Shown one piece after another: positions 57,991-64,000 of a DNA stretch of 64,000 nucleotides. The translations under genes and the position numbers were made by a program. The first letter of the stretch is position 1. Every line of letters begins with the position of its first letter. A model generated the notes under the pieces. It made no database searches and had not been told where the DNA came from. It saw nothing but the letters and a program-made list of their open reading frames with translations. The stretch spans positions 16,394,085-16,458,084 of the forward strand of contig OY727103.1 of assembly GCA_963402885.1 (NCBI GenBank), given 5' to 3'. Source of the DNA: Antedon bifida (Eukaryota > Echinodermata > Crinoidea > Comatulida > Antedonidae).

Positions 57991-58437
57991 GATGTATAGT
58001 GTTATGTACAATTTTTATTATTTATTTATACAAAATAACCAATACATGTAATGGCTAGTTTAAATTAAATTTTATTTTTTTCAATATAAAATAATGATTA
58101 CGTAATCCAGTAGCATTTTCTATCCATGTACAAGCTAACTAATCATAATGAAATATTTTATCATACAATAAAAACATTTTAAAAACCAAATTTTGTTATA
58201 TAATGCTGTTTTTTCATTAACCAATTAAAATAAAATTTGCCGTGGCTATTTGTCCGACATCGGATATCCACAGCGATAACAATAACAATACAAAAAATAA
58301 GTATTTTGAGGATTATATGATCTGTTATAATACATCCCGTAAATCATGTTTATATATATTTCTATCCTGCTCCTGAGAAAATTATGACAATATATTTTTA
58401 ATAAACTTATTCTTAGTATAATTCTATAATTAAAGTA

Positions 58438-58520
58438 CAGTAGAACATTCCATTGGGACACTCGTATTCAGAGGGGACACTATTGGGTCCCAAAAGTGTC
58501 CCCGTAATAGGTTCTACTTT
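58438..58520. repeat. GTGTCC dispersed repeat, copy 6
   Basis: ACAGTAGAACATTCCATTGG, GAGGGGACACTATTGGGTCC and GTGTCCCCGTAATAGGTTC follow the family plan seen at 26560-26640. Confidence 0.65.
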
Positions 58521-59427
58521 ATATGAACAAATCAGGTTAAATTTAGTAAAAATTACTATTTAGATCTGATTAACATTTCCGTCGTCATATCAAGCATGCT
58601 TACTTCCATTTTGATTGTAATTTACACCCTTTCCCAAAAACTTATATTACCTACTAATTTATAGTCCAACATAAAATAATACATTTATAATTTATAATAA
58701 ATTTGTTTAATTGTGTTTGAGAAAATGAATTCACAAAAACAAAACCATTTTTTATCCTCTGCTCACAAACATACATGTTTTGTGACAGCCGTTCATCAAT
58801 AACCCGAGTTAAGAATCTTGTGTTGTTGCAAAAATGTGGAAAAGCTGTTGTATGTAAGCACGCCCAGATTACTGTAACCCTCCATTGTTTCACAAATCTT
58901 TGGCGTCGCGTTAAGCAATTAGAGTTACTGTTTTGCAGAAAATGCATTTTGAACTCATAAAGTTGGAATTGAAAAATTGTAAACTTTAAGAACATAACTT
59001 TTGATCGGTAATTTGCAGACAGATCGCTGGATTTTTTTTTATGTTGTTCAAATCAAAATAATTGTTACAATTATTTAATGAGATTAAGAATTACCTAATA
59101 ATGTCTTGCGAAAATAATACCAAACTAATTTTTTTATAGTAGAAACTGAAACACAGCAACCAGCATTAAGCAACTCGAATGGATCGATTCAAGCATGCAT
59201 TTAATTTGCATCTTATTATAATTTGAATAATTTCTACTAAAGCTACAGCTTATGTTAACATATTAGGTTTACTTGATTAAATTTTAACATATAAAATGCA
59301 AAGAAATCCTAAGAATGATAGACGCTTACCTATAAAGGCACTATTATAAGTTTTTTTAAATTTCTAAAAAAATTTCTGTTTGCAGTTTTACAATTATAAA
59401 TTTGAAGTGTAACAAAACGAATGTGAA

Positions 59428-59740
59428 TTGAAAGAGGACACCTGTGTTTTAGTGAAACCTGTGTTTTACGGACACCTGTGTTTTACAGACACCCGGGTAA
59501 ACACAGTGTTTACCCGATATCTGTGTTTTACAGACACCTGTGTTTTACAGACACCTTATTTTACACCTGGGTTTACCGGACACCTGGGTTTACCGGACAC
59601 ATGTAATATACAACACCTGTATTTTACAGACACCTGTGTTTACCAGACACCTGTGTTTACCGGACACATGTATTATACCTGTGTGATATAAACACCTGTG
59701 TTTTAGAAACACCTGTGTTTTATGGACACCTGTCAACACA
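59428..59740. repeat. ACACCTGTGTTTTACAG minisatellite, 17-18 bp
   Basis: About seventeen units on the theme GACACCTGTGTTTTACAG with TTACCG variants. Open frames on both strands across the block come from the repeat. Confidence 0.9.
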
Positions 59741-59987
59741 AAACAAATTTGAGAAAGAAATACTTTCATTTTTAAATTCTGGAATAAAAAATCGTTAACA
59801 AACATATTTATATATTGACTTAACTTCAATTACCTATGTTAGAAATGCAAATGAAAGCTTTTCTCATTATTTAAAGCCGATTGTATTATTTGGAAGTTAT
59901 GTTTGGATTTTTCTATTGACACCAGTAATGGTTACAGAAGGCAAAGACAACGGCTTATGGAAGACTTTTTGCAAACACAATTATTAA

Positions 59988-60120
59988 GCTCTGCCTACAC
60001 TATCAAACTAGATAAATAAATAAATATGATAGTGAAATGCCTAGATATGGTAGTGATATCATGTCCATATATGGGAACAAATTTTGTTGTCACATAAAGT
60101 TTGATAGTGCAGACAGAGCT
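59988..60120. mobile_element. MITE, GCTCTGTCTAC family, copy 4
   Basis: The ends GCTCTGCCTACACTATCAAA and TTTGATAGTGCAGACAGAGC are good inverses, with an interior GGTAGTGATATCATGTCC. Confidence 0.88.
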
Positions 60121-61930
60121 TTAGAATGTATAGAATGTAATTGAGTGGAATGAGAATCTCTAACAACATTGAAGATGCCCTCAAGTGAGCATATTTTCAG
60201 GTGTGTAAAATAGCTTTTAGGGAGGAAAAGTCATAGATTTGGATACCACCTAGTTAAACAATATAGGCTAAAATTGAAGCCATCCCCACCCCTCCCAGCG
60301 TAATATACTGGCCTGTTTGCAGTGTCCTTGTGGGGTAGAACTTGAGGACTGGTTGCATGCATCTTACAACAACAATAAGGCTGTTCATTTCACTTCTAGG
60401 CCTAACTTGGAATGTGATTTTTTACTCCATTTATCTTCAGTTAATTCCTGAAATAGTAATCTTCAAAATTAATTTAAAAAATTGATTTTGGCAATTTAAA
60501 AAATATACTTGAAACAAACAATGTCATCTGTGGAGATTTATAATATAAACATATGACAACACATGGAGTAACAAATTCTGATGTTTTGGAAATTTTCAAA
60601 AATTGGTCACTTACAGTATTGGTATCAATATCATTGAACGAGATTGATGGAATGTCTTTTTTTTATGGAATAGTAAATAATTAATTTTGTATGGAATAGG
60701 GGATTTCGAATGCATTTCAAACTTAATTATACAATTAATGTGTAATATCTTATAATGAACAAAATATTGAAAGTTTCTAACTGGAGATATTCTTAAATTA
60801 TAATTATATATACATATTTTTTAATAGAAAAACAAATTAACTTTAAATAAGATAAATTAAACTAAAGATATATGCAATAATTATATAAAAAGCTAGCAAT
60901 GTAATGATTAAAATATTAATTAAATTTATAATAACATAACATTTTAGTTTAAACTATTACTGTAGTTTGTTACAGATTGGTCAAAATGATTAGTATTAAA
61001 TAATTTAGTTAAAAAAAGCATTTTCTCAAATAAACAAATAAGGATACTGGAATAGTGGCGTTCACTGAGAACTATGTGGATAATTTATAAAATTGGTTCA
61101 CCCTCAAATTTAAGCATATCAGGGACACTTGCATATTCGTTCACACCTAGCCAATTCTGCAACGTAACTGTATTAAAAAATGATTAAGTTTACAAAATGT
61201 AGAAAGATGTGGAAGTAGACTACAAGGCTTGTGCATACTTAGTTTATTCTGAGTGGCAGGACTCTTATCTGCCAAAAGTGCCGCCTTTTTTTACTGCTTC
61301 TAGTCTTGCCATTTGGATAGTTGAGAAAACTTCAAATTTAGATCAAAATGCATTAATTTGTTATTTAGTACATATTCTTACAAAATAAGTCTTTAAACAA
61401 CCAATGAGATTGCTTAATAATTGTAGTAAGCACTCAGCTCACAGTTTCGCAAATCCATGCGCCTTCTACATCAAAACAAGCTTTTTGGTCATGAACTCAA
61501 AATTTGCCATTGATTCTCAATTCTCTACATTGCAAAAATGTTTGAAAATTTCAACCACAAAACAGAAAAAATCACAATTTTAGCTGTCAAATGGCAATTC
61601 TGTTACTGTTTACAGACTAGACACAAAACTCATAGCTTCTTTCACAAGAATAATTTAATCAAATAAGGGTAAAAAGTGGATTGCAAAATTGGAGCCAATT
61701 TTCAGTTTACTTAGTGTGCACAGGTCTTAGTGTAAAAACCAATTTCCTCCTAGAAAATCAATTAACTTATAGGATATGTTCAGATCTATGAAGTTATGCT
61801 CAGTGTTGTAAGAGGTGGTTTCCACTAATATTTTTGGATCTGATAATGTTGTACGCTGCATCTGATACAAAAGCATAACTCTGTAGGTCTGAACAGGCCC
61901 TAACTTTATTAAACAGAAGATAGATTAGTG
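60121..61930. other. Gene-free stretch downstream of the FAM107-family gene
   Basis: AT-rich unique sequence with no supported frame. The part nearest 61930 is presumably 3' untranslated sequence of the FAM107-family gene (a TTTATT, AATAAA on the minus strand, lies at 61911-61918). I see no further repeats or RNA genes. Confidence 0.5.
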
Positions 61931-63910
61931 TTATGTTTTCGTGGCTTCATTTGACCTTAAAGACTTCCTTATTCGGTACAACTCTGCCTGACCTGGTTCT
62001 TCAGGTATGGATTCTCCAGATACTTTCTTTTTTTCATCTTCCTATAAAAGAAAAAATTGTATTTTTCTTCTTTAAGCACTCTCTACACTAACTAGTTTGA
62101 CAAAAAAAGTGTGATACAAATATGGCAGTGATATGCCAAAATATTGTCACATAAAGTTTGATAGTGTAGACAGAGCTTTAGACTGGGTTACCTCCTAGTC
62201 AGTACAACTATTCTACACTGGGAGCCAATTAATTTAATAGCGTACCAAGTTTTGTTATCATGCAATGTGCAATGTATGTACGCATATGTATACAGGAGTT
62301 TATGTTCAAAATGAACACAAGTAATATTAGTACTGTATGTATACCTGTTTTATCCTATCTTGTCGTTCTTGTAATTTTATTTCTAGACTTGTTCTCTTGT
62401 TTTTCTTTTCCTCTTCCAATTCAGCTTTAGACTTTTGATGTTTTCGTTGTGTCATAACCCTGGTTAACTCTGGTTTTAGTACATCTCTACCACTAATAAA
62501 AGAAAAAACATAGTGTAACATTATTGTATGTTAAACATTCAACCATGTATTTCCAAAAAAGAAAACAAAGTAAAGTTAAGAATCAACATTGTGTTTATTA
62601 GTGACGATAGACGATCAGCAATCAAGGTATGTCATGCAAATTCATGATCTGCACACAGGGATATTATAACATGTTTCCTTGCTATCTACCTTAAAGTGTA
62701 ATTCACACCTGCTCCGGCATGGTTCCAGTCCTGAACGTTAATGTTTCGTTTTCACATGGTTACACGCATATCGATTGATACATAGCCATGTGGAAACAAA
62801 CATTGACATTCAATTTGATTTTACTGGCCCCATGCCAGAACAGGTGTGAAAGACCCTTAACACAGATGATTTCTGGGTCCAGGCAACAACCAATGACACA
62901 TCAATTTACCTGACCTATTTAGGTCGTCAGTCGTCGCAAATCGTAATCTCCCTATTATGTTACTGTACAACCTTCTTCAACATTAATCTCAAACACATTA
63001 CCTATGTTTTAATTCAAAGTGAAGATCCTTATGCATTCTGGATCCTTTGACTGGATTTGGTAGCGGTTTAGGCGGTATGAGTACAGGGTTATCGTCAGCT
63101 GGAAGAAAAGCACGCTGAACGGGAGATGTTGGTTGACCTTCGTCCGAAGAACTGTCTCTACCAGATTTATTTACTAGAATTACAAACAAACACAATCATT
63201 TTATTTAGTCTTATTGTTAGAATTATAAAACGTACAGTATTTCTAAAATTATCTTCTTAATAAAGAACTTTCTGGAAATTTAAAGCAGTTGATTTTTGTA
63301 CTTGTAGTTTTGTAAAATATAATGATAATAAAAATAATGACACCCTTAACTCTCATTAGACTGGAGAGATCTTACCAATCTCTACCCAAATAGCGTTTGA
63401 CAGAAATAGCATCTGCTCCCTTGCAGGGAGATGCTGGCGTGTCAAAATCTATGGGACCAACCCTGTGGAAAGGATGACTGAAGGAGTGTTACATCCATTA
63501 GATCAATCTCAGATGCATACATGATAAATTATTATTATCATAATAACAATAATAATCTATTCATCTAATTTGTTCAGATGTCCAGAAACATAGATAAAAA
63601 TTATATTTTAATTTATTATTGTTACTACTATAAGTAGCTTTGGGTCAGAAGTTTATTGGTCAGATGTTTTGTCCAACTGTAACTTAGAATAACATCGTTG
63701 GACAACATATTGGCCTATAAACATATTTTAATTTAATAATTAGTAAACAAATTTTAGGAAAGGTCTAAAAGCAAGTTCACAACAATGATTTGAAGGAAAT
63801 TTGATATGATAACGTACACTGATGATGATATGGTACCCCATCCTCGTTCAATTCATCTTCACCATTGAGGTCATAGTCTGGTGGTGGTGGGGGTTCCTGT
63901 GGTGGTGGAA
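61931..63910 (-). CDS. FAM107-family protein, C-terminal four exons (gene continues right)
   Basis: Exons 63818-63910, 63002-63173, 62345-62492 and 61931-62041, all AG/GT and in frame (phases 1, 2, 0). The first visible exon is proline-rich (PPPQEPPPPPDYD) then acidic. The second ends with the FAM107 signature LIPPKPLPNPVKGSRMHKDL, matching [20 protein letters not shown] of vertebrate FAM107A/DRR1. The third continues LKPELTRVMTQRKHQ and a long Glu/Lys coiled coil (KAELEEEKKNK...LQERQDRIKQ). The last ends LYRIRKSLRSNEATKT. Vertebrate FAM107 proteins bind actin and act at cytoskeleton and stress-fibre sites; a similar role is inferred. The proline-rich N-terminal part is absent from the short vertebrate proteins, and the true N-terminus lies beyond the window. 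Confidence 0.85.
62076..62176. mobile_element. MITE, GCTCTGTCTAC family, copy 5 (short)
   Basis: The left GCACTCTCTACACTAACTAG and right TTTGATAGTGTAGACAGAGC ends flank a shortened interior (about 100 bp). It lies in the last intron of the FAM107-family gene, only about 35 bp from the acceptor of the final exon. Confidence 0.8.
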
Positions 63911-64000
63911 CTGAAATGAAGTTACAAGAGACAAAATGGTGATATGGTTGTAAAATGAAACAAAACCAATACATATAGTATATAAAGGAGAAGCAAGAAG

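Overview
The window looks like nuclear DNA of a marine invertebrate deuterostome, most likely an echinoderm. This is an inference from three things: AT-rich sequence with spliced genes, very frequent dispersed TAGGCCTA palindromes, and several short inverted-repeat element families of the kind common in such genomes. There are no operons and no prokaryotic features. Almost all recognisable genes lie on the minus strand.

Layout from left to right. (1) 1-17951, minus: the 5' part of a large secreted or surface gene. It has a signal peptide, a reeler domain and then a long series of EGF-like modules, about one per exon and nearly all bounded by phase-1 introns. I resolve 25 coding exons (about 1087 codons), and the gene runs off the left edge. 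(2) 18-25 kb: mostly non-coding, with repeats and one orphan single-exon reading frame (21233-21949, plus). (3) 24989-29911, minus: a complete nine-exon gene for mitochondrial methylglutaconyl-CoA hydratase (AUH), predicted at 311 aa. (4) 31-57 kb, minus: an array of eight LRAT-fold (PLAAT/HRASLS-like) loci. Five look intact with a C-terminal membrane helix (loci 4-8), one is intact with a Ser-rich tail (locus 3), one is frameshifted with an expanded Ser/Gly/Pro tail (locus 1), and one is a decayed pseudogene cut in two by a 3.8-kb inverted-repeat transposon (locus 2). (5) 57-61.9 kb: gene-poor, with minisatellites. (6) 61931-63910, minus: the C-terminal four exons of a FAM107-family gene that continues past the right edge.

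The most informative region is the LRAT array. Loci 4-8 share a promoter-like block: TATAAATA, then a GCCGG-type spacer, then CTTGGTTTTTCC. This is followed by a probable 5' untranslated exon and two coding exons joined by a phase-1 intron just after the first catalytic His. A two-gene unit (loci 5+6) was duplicated in tandem to give loci 7+8, and the two copies act as filled/empty-site pairs. They expose a 1.32-kb solo-LTR-like insertion in one copy, and in the other a 1.58-kb Helitron-like element with hairpins at both ends, two short inverted-repeat insertions and a SINE-like repeat. Locus 7 carries a short patch around its catalytic Cys that matches locus 6 rather than its true copy, locus 5, which suggests gene conversion. 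A second, older duplication links locus 1 with locus 3 and gives an exact empty site for a TTAA-flanked inverted-repeat family.

Plausible joint biology (inference): LRAT/PLAAT enzymes act on membrane phospholipids as acyltransferases or phospholipases. A tandem, conversion-prone, promoter-sharing family with varied C-terminal tails would suit a recently expanding lipid-remodelling or stress/immune-type gene set. Nothing in the sequence alone proves that role.
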